A stretch of DNA of 26,534 nt from an uncultured Acidimicrobiales bacterium (GTDB lineage Bacteria; Actinomycetota; Acidimicrobiia; Acidimicrobiales; UBA10347), in NCBI GenBank assembly GCA_937942965.1, contig CALDGN010000403.1:1-26534 (forward strand), written 5' to 3'. This document shows positions 1-6,480 of the stretch, piece after piece. The position numbers were made by a program, and so were the translations under genes. Within the stretch, counting starts at the first letter, position 1; every line of letters begins with the position of its first letter. The notes below the pieces were generated by a model, which was not told the origin of the DNA, ran no database searches, and saw nothing but the letters and a program-made list of their open reading frames with translations.

Positions 1-293
1 CACTCTTGACCGGCCGCCCGCCCGTCGACCTTGGACGCTCAACCGGCCCGGCTGAGGCCGCGACCGCCCGCCGGGCTGCGGTGGTTGAACCGCTACCGCC
101 GACCGTTCCTCCGGGGGCCGTCGAGGTGTTGCGATCGATGATCGCGACCAGCCCGGAGCTGCGGCCCGTGTCCGCGGGCGCTGCGTTGCACGAGCTCACA
201 CCTCACATCGATCCCTTCGCATCGGGCCTCGGACGAGCCCCGATCACGCACGGCGCGGATGCGCCCGTCAACCCATGGTGGAGACAAACATGA
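1..293 (+). CDS. Ser/Thr protein kinase, C-terminal end (partial)
   Basis: The 3' end of a gene that begins left of the window; the frame is open from base 3 and stops with TGA at 291-293. The visible 96 codons fit the end of a Hanks-type kinase domain: a helix LRSMIATSPELRP followed by VSAGAALHEL, matching the family pattern in which a 'L..DP..RPS' segment with the invariant late Arg closes the C-lobe. A short Pro/Gly-rich tail follows, with no transmembrane or PASTA segment. The stop overlaps the next start (ATGA), so it is translationally coupled to the FHA gene, which supports the kinase reading because kinase, FHA, VWA and PP2C genes often travel together. The catalytic residues lie outside the window, so activity cannot be judged. 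Confidence 0.7.
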   Translation, partial: LLTGRPPVDLGRSTGPAEAATARRAAVVEPLPPTVPPGAVEVLRSMIATSPELRPVSAGAALHELTPHIDPFASGLGRAPITHGADAPVNPWWRQT

Positions 294-1378
294 ATCAGAG
301 CAATTGGTGGAACGACGACGCGGTTGCGAGCCCGCCGGCAGCGAACCGCGCGCCGTGGGCCGACGATGCAACGATCGTCAAGTCGTCGAATCAACGGGTA
401 GGCGTCGCGCATGCGGGGCTGCCGCCCGGGTTCGGGTCACGTGACGCGGTGGGTCCGGCCGAGGTCGCCGTTGGCGAGCGCCCGGGCTGGCTGGCTCGCA
501 CCGGCTCGAACGCCGGGGTCACGGGCATGGTCGCCGGACTCCTCGCAGGCGCACTCGGCGTCGGGATCTTCTTGGCGGTCGACCGGTCCTTCTCGCTCAC
601 ACGAGATCACCGAATCCTGGTGCTCTGCATCAGCGTGCCGATCCTGGTCGGGCTGTTCGTTGCGTCGTGGGCCGAAGTCGCCAACCGGTCGTGGGCAGCA
701 GCGGCTCGCCGTGGACTGTTCGCCATCGCTGCTGGCGTTGGCGGCAGCTTGCTCGGCCTGCTCGGCGCCACTGCGATCTACGAGACGTTCTTCGACAAGG
801 AGAACAGCGTGCTCGGCGCCGTCGTGTTGGCCGCCGCGTTCGGTCTTATCGCAGCCCTGTCGGGTGCTGCGATCGGCTTCACCATGTCGCCCCGCCAAGC
901 ACTGCTCGGAGCCCTTGGCGGCTTCGCCGGTGGAGGCGTCGGCGGTCTGTTGATCGCCGTTCTCTCCGGGCACGAGGTTCCACTTTCGGGTCATGTCGAG
1001 CAGCTGCCCATCATCGAGGTGGCCTTGCCGATACCGATTGCGACCCTGCTCATCGGCGGCTCGATCGGTCTGCTCTCGCAGGTCACCAGAAGCGCCTGGA
1101 TCACGATCCAAGAGGGCCCGATGGCAGGCCGCGAGATCATCCTCGACAAGCCCAAGAACACCATCGGCTCTGCCAGTGGATGCGATGTCGTGCTGCGAGA
1201 TCCCGACGTCGGACGTAAGCACGCGGTGATCAACCTCACGGGCCCCCAACCGTCGCTCGTGGTGATCGACAAGCAAGCCAGGTCGCAAGTGAATCGAACC
1301 GACGTTGCTGGCGCCGAACTGTCGCCCCATGACTTGGTGCTGCTGGGCAACACGTACTTCCGAGTGTTCGTCCGATGA
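290..1378 (+). CDS. six-TM membrane protein with C-terminal FHA domain
   Basis: A 362-residue protein. I chose ATG 290 over the in-frame ATG 275 because a GGTGGAG ribosome-binding site (277-283) sits 6 nt before it and it overlaps the kinase stop. Residues 1-70 are a polar cytoplasmic tail with an acidic DDATIV motif (T28 a plausible kinase target). About six hydrophobic segments follow (roughly 75-97, 108-128, 142-163, 172-197, 203-226, 243-263). Residues about 270-361 form an FHA fold recognisable by TIGS...CDVVLRDPDVGRKHAVI. Canonical FHA domains use Gly-Arg and Ser-Arg-x-His for phosphothreonine binding; here these read GS and GRKH, so the Arg and Ser are substituted. The gene sits between the kinase and the VWA and PP2C genes and overlaps both neighbours by 4 nt. 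Role inferred: membrane-bound partner of the kinase/phosphatase pair. Confidence 0.85.
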   Translation: MNQSNWWNDDAVASPPAANRAPWADDATIVKSSNQRVGVAHAGLPPGFGSRDAVGPAEVAVGERPGWLARTGSNAGVTGMVAGLLAGALGVGIFLAVDRSFSLTRDHRILVLCISVPILVGLFVASWAEVANRSWAAAARRGLFAIAAGVGGSLLGLLGATAIYETFFDKENSVLGAVVLAAAFGLIAALSGAAIGFTMSPRQALLGALGGFAGGGVGGLLIAVLSGHEVPLSGHVEQLPIIEVALPIPIATLLIGGSIGLLSQVTRSAWITIQEGPMAGREIILDKPKNTIGSASGCDVVLRDPDVGRKHAVINLTGPQPSLVVIDKQARSQVNRTDVAGAELSPHDLVLLGNTYFRVFVR

Positions 1379-2181
1379 GCTACTCACGTCCAGCGACCCG
1401 TTCGAACCCCGCCTGCATCGTCTTGCTCGTCGACCAGTCCCTCTCGATGGGCGAAGAGTTCGCCGGTGACCATTCCACGACCAAGTGCGAAGGCACCGCA
1501 CGAGCAATCAACCGCTTGCTGCTCGACCTGATCGTGCTCTGCGACAAAGATCCCGGCGCGCTTCCCCGGCCGTACTACGACGTCGGCGTCATCGGGTACG
1601 GCGCGAACGTCGGCCCGGCCTGGGGCGGCGAGCTCCGAGGCCGGTCCCTCGTCTCGATTCCCGATCTCGCCCTGCACCCGATCAGCCCTGATGAAGCCGC
1701 GTGGGTTGTCCCCGCAGCGGACGGAGCGACGCCGATGGGCGAGGCCTTCGCTGCAGCCGGAGCGACGATCGCCGAGTGGACACAGAACCACCGAGACTCG
1801 TTCCCGCCGATCGTCATCAACATCAGCGACGGAGCGGCCACCGATGATCCGATCCTGTGGTCGCAACGGCTGAAGTCGCTCGCAACTGCGGACGGGAACC
1901 TGTTGCTCTTCAACCTGAACATCTCGCGAGAGCCGGTCGCCCCACAGCTGTATCCGCACTCACCCGAGGGACTCCCGCACGAGTTCGCGAGGGCGCTGTG
2001 GGACATGTCGTCGCCGCTGACGGAACGGATGTGTGACACCGCGTCACTGCCCATGGGCACCAAGGGTTTCGGGCTCAACGCAGACCTGTCGTCGCTGATT
2101 GACTTCCTCCACATCGGAACCCGTGTCGGTGGATCGTGGAACGGTCAGGGTGATCTGCCCGAACCGCGGTCGGCGCTGTGA
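1375..2181 (+). CDS. VWA domain protein with intact MIDAS
   Basis: A 268-residue soluble protein starting at the ATG that overlaps the FHA gene stop (ATGA, 1375-1378). It is a von Willebrand factor A domain: strand CIVLLVDQSLSM carries the metal-ion-dependent adhesion site D20-x-S22-x-S24, T119 lies in GATPMGEAF, and D152 in NISDGAA completes the site. No signal peptide or membrane segment is seen, so it should be cytoplasmic. In this kinase/FHA/VWA/PP2C arrangement such proteins are thought to act as Mg-dependent protein-interaction scaffolds; the partner cannot be read from the sequence. The C-terminal 60 residues (after PHEFARALWDM) contain no motif I recognise. The downstream PP2C start overlaps its stop. 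Confidence 0.85.
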   Translation: MSYSRPATRSNPACIVLLVDQSLSMGEEFAGDHSTTKCEGTARAINRLLLDLIVLCDKDPGALPRPYYDVGVIGYGANVGPAWGGELRGRSLVSIPDLALHPISPDEAAWVVPAADGATPMGEAFAAAGATIAEWTQNHRDSFPPIVINISDGAATDDPILWSQRLKSLATADGNLLLFNLNISREPVAPQLYPHSPEGLPHEFARALWDMSSPLTERMCDTASLPMGTKGFGLNADLSSLIDFLHIGTRVGGSWNGQGDLPEPRSAL

Positions 2182-2900
2182 TGCAGCTTCGAGTTCGGAC
2201 CTACTCCGCCGCCAAGCACGGGAACCGCCTGGCCGAGTGCGAAGACAGCGTGACTGCGAGCGAGCATCGGGGCCGCTTCGCGGTCGCCGATGGCGCGTCG
2301 CAATCCTGGGCTGCTCGCGACTGGGCGCGGTTGCTAACGAGCCGCTGGGTCGAGAAGCCAGCTGCAGGCGACGAGTTCGTGGAGTGGGTCGTCGAGGCAC
2401 AGGCCGCGTTCAACGAGTTGGACCAGTCCGGGGGAGCAGACGTGCCCGCGTACTTGCGGGCCCATCGCACAAACCGAGGGGGAGTCGCGCATGCGACGTT
2501 CGTCGGAGCCACGTTCGAACCGGGCGCAACGGCGGAACTCCGCATGGTCTCCATCGGTGACAGCTGCGGGTTCGTTGTCCGAGAGCGGACGCTTGTCTCG
2601 AGCGTTCCACCCGAAGTCGAGGGCATGGTCTTCGACTCGACGCCGTCGTTGATCATGAGCTGCGGCCCCGTGCCGAGGCCTGTTCATCTCGTCGCGTTGG
2701 CTGGGGAGCCGGGGGACCGCTGCTACATGGCGACCGATGCGCTCGCCGAGGCAATACGCGACGCACACCTCGCAGGTGCGCCGCTCTGGGAACGCCTCGA
2801 TGCCCTGACGCCACCGGCGTTCCTGGATCTCGTCGACGAGTTGCGTGCTGCCGGCATGGAGAACGACGACGTCGCCCTCGCCGTCGCCCGGCTCGAGTAG
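2181..2900 (+). CDS. PP2C-type Ser/Thr protein phosphatase
   Basis: A 239-residue phosphatase-fold protein. ATG 2181 overlaps the VWA stop (TGATG); a GTG directly before it (2178) is an alternative adding one residue. PP2C metal-site motifs are present in order: ECEDSV (D22), FAVADGAS (D37, G38), VSIGDSCG (D127) and the C-terminal ENDDVALAVARL (D229/D230). It is a compact variant lacking a membrane or sensor domain. In the operon it would reverse phosphorylation by the kinase upstream; the FHA protein (DDATIV tail) and the VWA protein are plausible substrates, though this is inference from gene order. The stop codon lies inside a 7-bp hairpin (2894-2912). Confidence 0.85.
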   Translation: MQLRVRTYSAAKHGNRLAECEDSVTASEHRGRFAVADGASQSWAARDWARLLTSRWVEKPAAGDEFVEWVVEAQAAFNELDQSGGADVPAYLRAHRTNRGGVAHATFVGATFEPGATAELRMVSIGDSCGFVVRERTLVSSVPPEVEGMVFDSTPSLIMSCGPVPRPVHLVALAGEPGDRCYMATDALAEAIRDAHLAGAPLWERLDALTPPAFLDLVDELRAAGMENDDVALAVARLE

Positions 2901-2912
2901 GAGGACTACTCG
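2894..2912 (+). terminator. hairpin over the PP2C stop codon, possible terminator
   Basis: A perfect inverted repeat CGAGTAG / CTACTCG with a 5-nt GAGGA loop includes the TAG stop of the phosphatase gene. No T-run follows, so it would be an atypical terminator or an mRNA 3' end stabiliser. Confidence 0.35.
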
Positions 2913-3069
2913 GCATCAAGGGCCGTGAGGCGCTGAGCGCAATGAAGACCTCGGGCGTGCGGTTGCCGAGGATCCAAGCGAGCATGGGCAGGCCGGTGGC
3001 GAACGCCTGCAACGACTGCGTCACCAGGAGCAGCCGCCGACGGTCGTAGCGCTGAGCGAGTGCAACGTT
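2909..3069 (-). pseudogene. decayed MFS transporter fragment
   Basis: On the minus strand, 3069 down to 2926 translates to about 48 residues that look like the motif-A loop and third TM helix of an MFS exporter (MFS_3/EntS-like): ALAQRYDRRRLLLVTQSL, then FATGLPMLAWILG and PEVFIALSA. The similarity then continues in another frame (LTALDAE, ending at TAG 2906-2908), where a TM3-TM4 loop is expected. No start, no other helices and no transporter neighbours remain. I read it as the relic of a deleted gene, identified by motif recall only. Confidence 0.5.
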
Positions 3070-3118
3070 TCGTGCGAAGCCTGTGGAGCGAACCGTACGG
3101 AGCTGACATGGCGACAAG

Positions 3119-3124
3119 TAACCT
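3119..3124 (+). promoter_or_regulatory. candidate -10 box of the DUF808-selenoprotein operon
   Basis: TAACCT fits the actinobacterial TANNNT -10 pattern and lies 52 nt before the start codon of the DUF808 gene. No convincing -35 is visible at 16-18 bp. A transcript would begin near 3131, inside the inverted repeat at 3129-3153. Confidence 0.3.
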
Positions 3125-3128
3125 CGGA

Positions 3129-3153
3129 GTGGGTCAGCCCACGCTTGACCCAC
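3129..3153. promoter_or_regulatory. 8-bp perfect inverted repeat, possible operator or 5'-UTR hairpin
   Basis: GTGGGTCA and TGACCCAC flank a 9-nt spacer. The element sits just upstream of the ribosome-binding site (AGAGGAG, 3161-3167) of the DUF808 gene and right after the candidate -10. It could be a repressor operator at the transcription start or a leader hairpin; sequence alone does not separate these. Confidence 0.45.
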
Positions 3154-3175
3154 GTTGCCTAGAGGAGACGCAGAC

Positions 3176-4132
3176 ATGGCCGGTGGCCTCGCTGGATTGC
3201 TGGATGACGTTGCTGCGCTCGCGAAGCTCGCCGCGGCATCGATCGACGATGTCGGAGCCGCCGCTGGCCGAGCCAGCATGAAGGCCGCAGGCGTTGTCGT
3301 CGACGACGCCGCCGTAACGCCGACCTACGTGCAGGGTCTCGCCGCCAAGCGCGAGCTGCCGATCATCCGCAAGATCGCCACTGGCTCGATTAAGAACAAG
3401 CTGCTCTTCATCCTGCCGGCCGCACTGCTCCTCAGCGAGTTCGTGCCGACGCTCGTCGAGATCATCCTCATGCTCGGCGGCTGCTTCCTTTGCTACGAAG
3501 GCGCGCACAAGATCATTCACGCCATCAAGGGTGACGACCACGACCACGACGAACCGTCGGTGGTCAAGGGCCCCGAAGCCGAACAAGAGACGATCTCCGG
3601 AGCGATCCGCACCGATTTCATCCTGTCGGCCGAGATCATGGTGATCTCGCTCAAAGAAGTCATCGACGAGAACTTCTGGTCACGGGCCGTCATCATGGTC
3701 GTGGTGGCGGTGCTCATCACCGTCGTCGTCTACGGCCTCGTCGCCCTCATCGTGAAGATGGACGACATCGGCCTCGCCATGGCGAGCCGAGATGACGAAG
3801 CGTCGCAACGCACCGGTCGGATGCTCGTCAATGCGATGCCCAAGGTGCTCACGTTCCTGTCGGTCATCGGTACCGCCGCCATGCTGTGGGTCGGCGGCCA
3901 CATCCTCCTCGCAGGCGCCAAGGAACTCGGCTGGGCGTGGCCCTACGACGTCGTCCACGACGCCGCCCACTCGGTCGCTGGTGTCGGCGGCATCGGCGGC
4001 TTCCTCGAGTGGTTGGTCAACTCGGCGATCTCCGCCGTCATCGGTTTCGTCGTCGGCGCCATCATCGCCACGATCGTCGACGGCATCAAGGGCAACAAGC
4101 ACGACGCCCCAGCGCACGCCGCTGCTCACTGA
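3176..4132 (+). CDS. DUF808 (YedI-type) inner-membrane protein
   Basis: A 318-residue protein. ATG 3176 is chosen because AGAGGAG lies 8 nt upstream; a TTG at 3155 would add seven unconvincing residues. It matches DUF808/YedI: an N-terminal amphipathic part (LAGLLDDVAALAKLAA), the conserved stretch GVVVDDAAVTPTYVQGL, then RELPIIRKIATGSIKNKLL leading into the membrane. About five hydrophobic segments are visible (near residues 82-110, 150-165, 172-195, 220-245 and 270-295). A cytoplasmic or loop segment DDHDHDE and a C-terminus rich in His/Ala could bind metal. The biochemical function of the family is not known to me. The gene is 25 nt upstream of the AhpD-like selenoprotein gene and very likely cotranscribed with it. 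Confidence 0.85.
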   Translation: MAGGLAGLLDDVAALAKLAAASIDDVGAAAGRASMKAAGVVVDDAAVTPTYVQGLAAKRELPIIRKIATGSIKNKLLFILPAALLLSEFVPTLVEIILMLGGCFLCYEGAHKIIHAIKGDDHDHDEPSVVKGPEAEQETISGAIRTDFILSAEIMVISLKEVIDENFWSRAVIMVVVAVLITVVVYGLVALIVKMDDIGLAMASRDDEASQRTGRMLVNAMPKVLTFLSVIGTAAMLWVGGHILLAGAKELGWAWPYDVVHDAAHSVAGVGGIGGFLEWLVNSAISAVIGFVVGAIIATIVDGIKGNKHDAPAHAAAH

Positions 4133-4157
4133 CCGCAGAATCACCAAGGAGTCCATC

Positions 4158-4625
4158 ATGAAGATCCGCCCCAAGCTGACCGGCGCTCCGATGGGCTACA
4201 CGCTCTCGATCGTCGATGGCACCGACGTCTATTCAGACTTCGGCAAAGCGCTCTGGAGTGACGAACGCGAGATCGAAGCGGCGCTCAAAGAGCTGCTCTT
4301 CATCCGCACATCGATCGTCAATGAGTGTCCCACTTGACTGGACGGACATGTCGTCTCGGCGAGACGACGCGGTGTACCTGACACGGAACTCGAAGCTCTC
4401 GAAGACCAGTCACTGTGGCCAAGCGTGTTCGACGCTCGGCGCCTCGCAGCACTGAAGCTGGCCGACGCGATCTGCCACGACTCGGCGGTGCTCGATCCGG
4501 CGCTTACTGCCGAACTGCGCGAGCACTTCAACGAGGTCGAGATGGCCGAGCTGATCCTGGTGTGCGCCCAAGGCAACTTCAACAACCGCGCCGGCAACGC
4601 CGCCAAGCAACTTCTCGACGGTTAG
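4158..4625 (+). CDS. AhpD/carboxymuconolactone-decarboxylase-like selenoprotein, in-frame TGA (Sec60)
   Basis: A frame from ATG 4158 (AAGGAG 7 nt upstream) to TAG 4623-4625, interrupted only by TGA at 4335-4337; reading TGA as selenocysteine gives 155 residues, normal for the family. The reading rests on conservation across the TGA: ALKELLFIRTSIVNECPT, then U, then LDGHVVSARRRGV. This reproduces the AhpD site CxxC-xxx-H. E45, C57, U60 and H64 have the same spacing as Glu118, Cys130, Cys133 and His137 of Mycobacterium tuberculosis AhpD, so Sec would replace the reactive cysteine beside the relay His. Downstream, FDARRLAALKLADAI and LREHFNEVEMAELILV are typical of the C-terminal half. Expected role: thiol/selenol-dependent peroxidase or disulfide reductase. 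The alternative, a nonsense mutation giving a dead 59-residue product, is less likely given the intact frame and the SECIS-like hairpin. Confidence 0.8.
4350..4368 (+). promoter_or_regulatory. bacterial SECIS-like hairpin for selenocysteine insertion
   Basis: A perfect 8-bp stem GTCGTCTC / GAGACGAC closes on a GGC loop. It starts 12 nt after the TGA, with the loop 20 nt after it, in the range known for bacterial SECIS elements, which need a G in the first loop positions. A lower stem is possible: 4344-4349 (GGACAT) with 4372-4378 (GTGTACC, one bulged A). The stem forces Arg codons AGA CGA, unusual in this high-GC gene. Confidence 0.7.
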
Positions 4626-4635
4626 CGGGTAGTAC

Positions 4636-4660
4636 GCGTTCTTCGCTTCGCTCAGAACGC
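4636..4660 (+). terminator. candidate terminator hairpin after the selenoprotein gene
   Basis: GCGTTCT and AGAACGC form a perfect 7-bp stem around an 11-nt loop, 10 nt after the TAG stop of the selenoprotein gene. There is no T-run. It may be a REP-like element rather than a true terminator. Confidence 0.4.
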
Positions 4661-4684
4661 TGCGGTCGGTGAAGCCTCGGCGGT

Positions 4685-4711
4685 CCCCACCGGCGGTGTT
4701 TCTAGGTGGGG
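4685..4711. terminator. candidate bidirectional hairpin between convergent genes
   Basis: CCCCACC pairs with GGTGGGG across a 13-nt loop; the right arm covers the stop codon of the minus-strand DUF4272 gene (TAG at 4704-4702). Its place between convergent genes suggests it ends transcripts from either side. Confidence 0.35.
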
Positions 4712-5877
4712 GTGTCGACGTGGTCCCAGTCGGCGTCGCCGAAGCGGATCAGCCAGTTGAGCGCCCGATGACGCTGCGCGAGCACGGGTGCAGCCAAGCT
4801 GCGTGACGCGACGACCATCTCGCCGGGGTCATTCCAGTTGAAGTTCATCGGCACCAGATCGCCCGACGTGTGGCAGCCACGGACGCCGTTGTGCTGGCGC
4901 ACCGTCAGCTCGACCGCGTCGAGAACTTCGGTTGGCGAACGCAAGGTCGCCGCATCGATCGCAGTGCGATCTGGCAGGGCAGCGAACACCTGGTCATGCA
5001 ACTTCTCGACGTCGATCATGGCTTCGGGCCACGCCAGCTGATCGATATGCCCCAACGCCCACATCAGCGGCACGATCGCCTCGAGGCTCCAGATCATTTC
5101 CTGGCGACTCGCTTCGTCGACCGGATCTGATGCGAGTAGCGCCGCCTCGGATGGCGACAGATCGTCGGCGACACCAAACCGCTCGATGTCGGCGAGCACC
5201 TCCGCACGAGGACGACCACGTGCGAACGTCACGACGGAATGCATCGCGACGAGACGACGAGCGACTTCGGCTGGCGAGCGAAGCGCGACCGTGCTCTCGT
5301 CGCCGATCCAGCGGATGTGTCCTTGCCAGCACGGCACGCCATAGGGCGCCATCTGCACGAGGACTCGCTGGGTGCGCGCTTCTTGGGCGGGCGAAGCCTC
5401 GACGGGCTCGGGGACCTTGATGACGCGCAGGTCGGCGAGCTCGGCCAGCGGTGGCGCATCGGCCGCGCCGAGCCAGATGCGGCCGAACGGGTCGTAGAAC
5501 ATCTGGTTCGCGAATGTGAACGCGCTCTCGAGCGTCGCCGTCAGGCTGATGATCAAGCTCATCGCTCGATGATCCGGATCGAAATCCGGCTCGACCACGA
5601 TGCCGAACACTTGGCGTACCGCTCGGACCGTGCCGAGCACGGGCGCAATCGCATCTGCGTCGCCGCCAGTTTGAGCGACCAGAAATCCGGCCAAGCCTTC
5701 AAGATGTTGTGGCAGCGCGCCTGGGTCCAAGGTGCTGACTCGCACGCCCAGGTCGGGCCAGCGAACGAGGGTCGATTCCCCTTCGACCGTGAGCTCGGCG
5801 TCAGGCGCCAGCGAGGCCAGCAGCTCGGCGTCGACCGTGCGGGTCGAGAGTGAATAGACCGTCACGCTGGCCGTCAT
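4702..5877 (-). CDS. DUF4272 domain protein
   Basis: A 391-residue protein starting at ATG 5877 (MTASVTVYSL), with an AGGAA-type ribosome site 8 nt upstream; longer in-frame starts up to 6159 give only Ser/Pro/Arg-rich translation and overlap the lipoprotein gene, so I rejected them. Residues about 200-391 match DUF4272: EVARRLVAMHSVVTFARG, DDLSPSEAALL, then IWSLEAIVPLMWALGHIDQL and WP. The N-terminal 160 residues form a separate alpha/beta region with SLIISLTATLESAF and a FYDPFGRIW strand, which I do not recognise. No signal peptide or membrane segment is present, so it should be cytoplasmic. Function unknown. It ends in the hairpin at 4685-4711, and 115 nt separate it from the lipoprotein gene, enough for its own promoter. 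Confidence 0.75.
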   Translation of the reverse strand: MTASVTVYSLSTRTVDAELLASLAPDAELTVEGESTLVRWPDLGVRVSTLDPGALPQHLEGLAGFLVAQTGGDADAIAPVLGTVRAVRQVFGIVVEPDFDPDHRAMSLIISLTATLESAFTFANQMFYDPFGRIWLGAADAPPLAELADLRVIKVPEPVEASPAQEARTQRVLVQMAPYGVPCWQGHIRWIGDESTVALRSPAEVARRLVAMHSVVTFARGRPRAEVLADIERFGVADDLSPSEAALLASDPVDEASRQEMIWSLEAIVPLMWALGHIDQLAWPEAMIDVEKLHDQVFAALPDRTAIDAATLRSPTEVLDAVELTVRQHNGVRGCHTSGDLVPMNFNWNDPGEMVVASRSLAAPVLAQRHRALNWLIRFGDADWDHVDTPT

Positions 5878-5992
5878 GGTGGGGATTCCTATCGAAGGGT
5901 GTTGGCCATTCTCATCGGCAGCGGCACCTGTCGGGTGAGATGCTCTGATTCGTTCGGGCCCCGATCCGCTCTGGGCGGACAGCGGACGACGG

Positions 5993-6454
5993 TCAGCGAG
6001 CCGCTTCGGGGAACCCGGGGTGATCGGTATCGCTGCAGTCGACCCCCTCGGGGATCCAGCGGGTTGCCTCGACGCCAGCGCAGATCTTGGCGACGACGGT
6101 CGGTCGTCCGAACTCGTCGGCCCGGTTGTCTTCGACGATGAGGACCCGGTCGCCGTCATAGGCGTAGCGGTAGTAGATCGGATCGCCTTCAGCGGAGAGC
6201 GCAGCGATGTCGACCGTGACCGGTTGGCCGGCAGCGATTTCGTCGAGCAAGCAGTCGCTGACCTGTTCGATCAACGCTTCGTCACCGTCTTCGTTGCGGG
6301 TAGAGACACTGGCGCACGCGGTGTCTTCGGTGCCGAAGATCGGCTCGTCGCCAACTGAGCTGTTGCCGACGTCGCTGGAGCACGCAGTTGCCAGGAGCGC
6401 CAGACCGACCAATGTGGTGCACGCGGCTCGGGCGATTGCGGGCAGACGAATCAC
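5993..6454 (-). CDS. small secreted lipoprotein
   Basis: A 153-residue protein read from GTG 6454, which lies exactly six bases behind a TACGGT box (6466-6461), the leaderless spacing seen elsewhere here; no Shine-Dalgarno sequence is present. The N-terminus MIRLPAIARA, a hydrophobic run TTLVGLALL and lipobox ATAC with Cys25 mark a type II signal peptide; the Ser/Gly/Asp linker after it is typical of actinobacterial surface lipoproteins. The mature part has cysteines in DTACASV, VSDCLLDEI, KICAGV and GVDCSD, which could form two disulfides. A central EGDPIYYRYAYDGDRVLIVED segment resembles a beta-hairpin. I do not recognise the family. It follows the PhyH gene by 26 nt. Confidence 0.75.
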   Translation of the reverse strand: MIRLPAIARAACTTLVGLALLATACSSDVGNSSVGDEPIFGTEDTACASVSTRNEDGDEALIEQVSDCLLDEIAAGQPVTVDIAALSAEGDPIYYRYAYDGDRVLIVEDNRADEFGRPTVVAKICAGVEATRWIPEGVDCSDTDHPGFPEAAR

Positions 6455-6460
6455 GTCACG

Positions 6461-6466
6461 ACCGTA
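6461..6466 (-). promoter_or_regulatory. -10 box for leaderless lipoprotein transcript
   Basis: Minus-strand TACGGT (TANNNT) followed by six bases (CGTGAC) and then the GTG start at 6454, so the transcription start should coincide with the start codon. Confidence 0.45.
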
Positions 6467-6480
6467 GACCGGGCGGTCGG

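Noticed and set aside
437..1507. Long minus-strand ORF opposite the FHA gene
   Set aside because: Arg/Asp/Glu-rich shadow translation of high-GC DNA, no recognisable domain, fully opposite a gene with a clear ribosome site and domain.
4158..4337. A separate 59-residue small protein ending at TGA 4335-4337
   Set aside because: The frame continues past the TGA with AhpD/CMD sequence and the TGA falls exactly on the second active-site cysteine, so this is the front of one longer gene.
4425..4625. An independent 66-residue ORF starting at GTG 4425
   Set aside because: It has no ribosome site and begins in the middle of the conserved AhpD/CMD domain; it is the tail of the selenoprotein frame.
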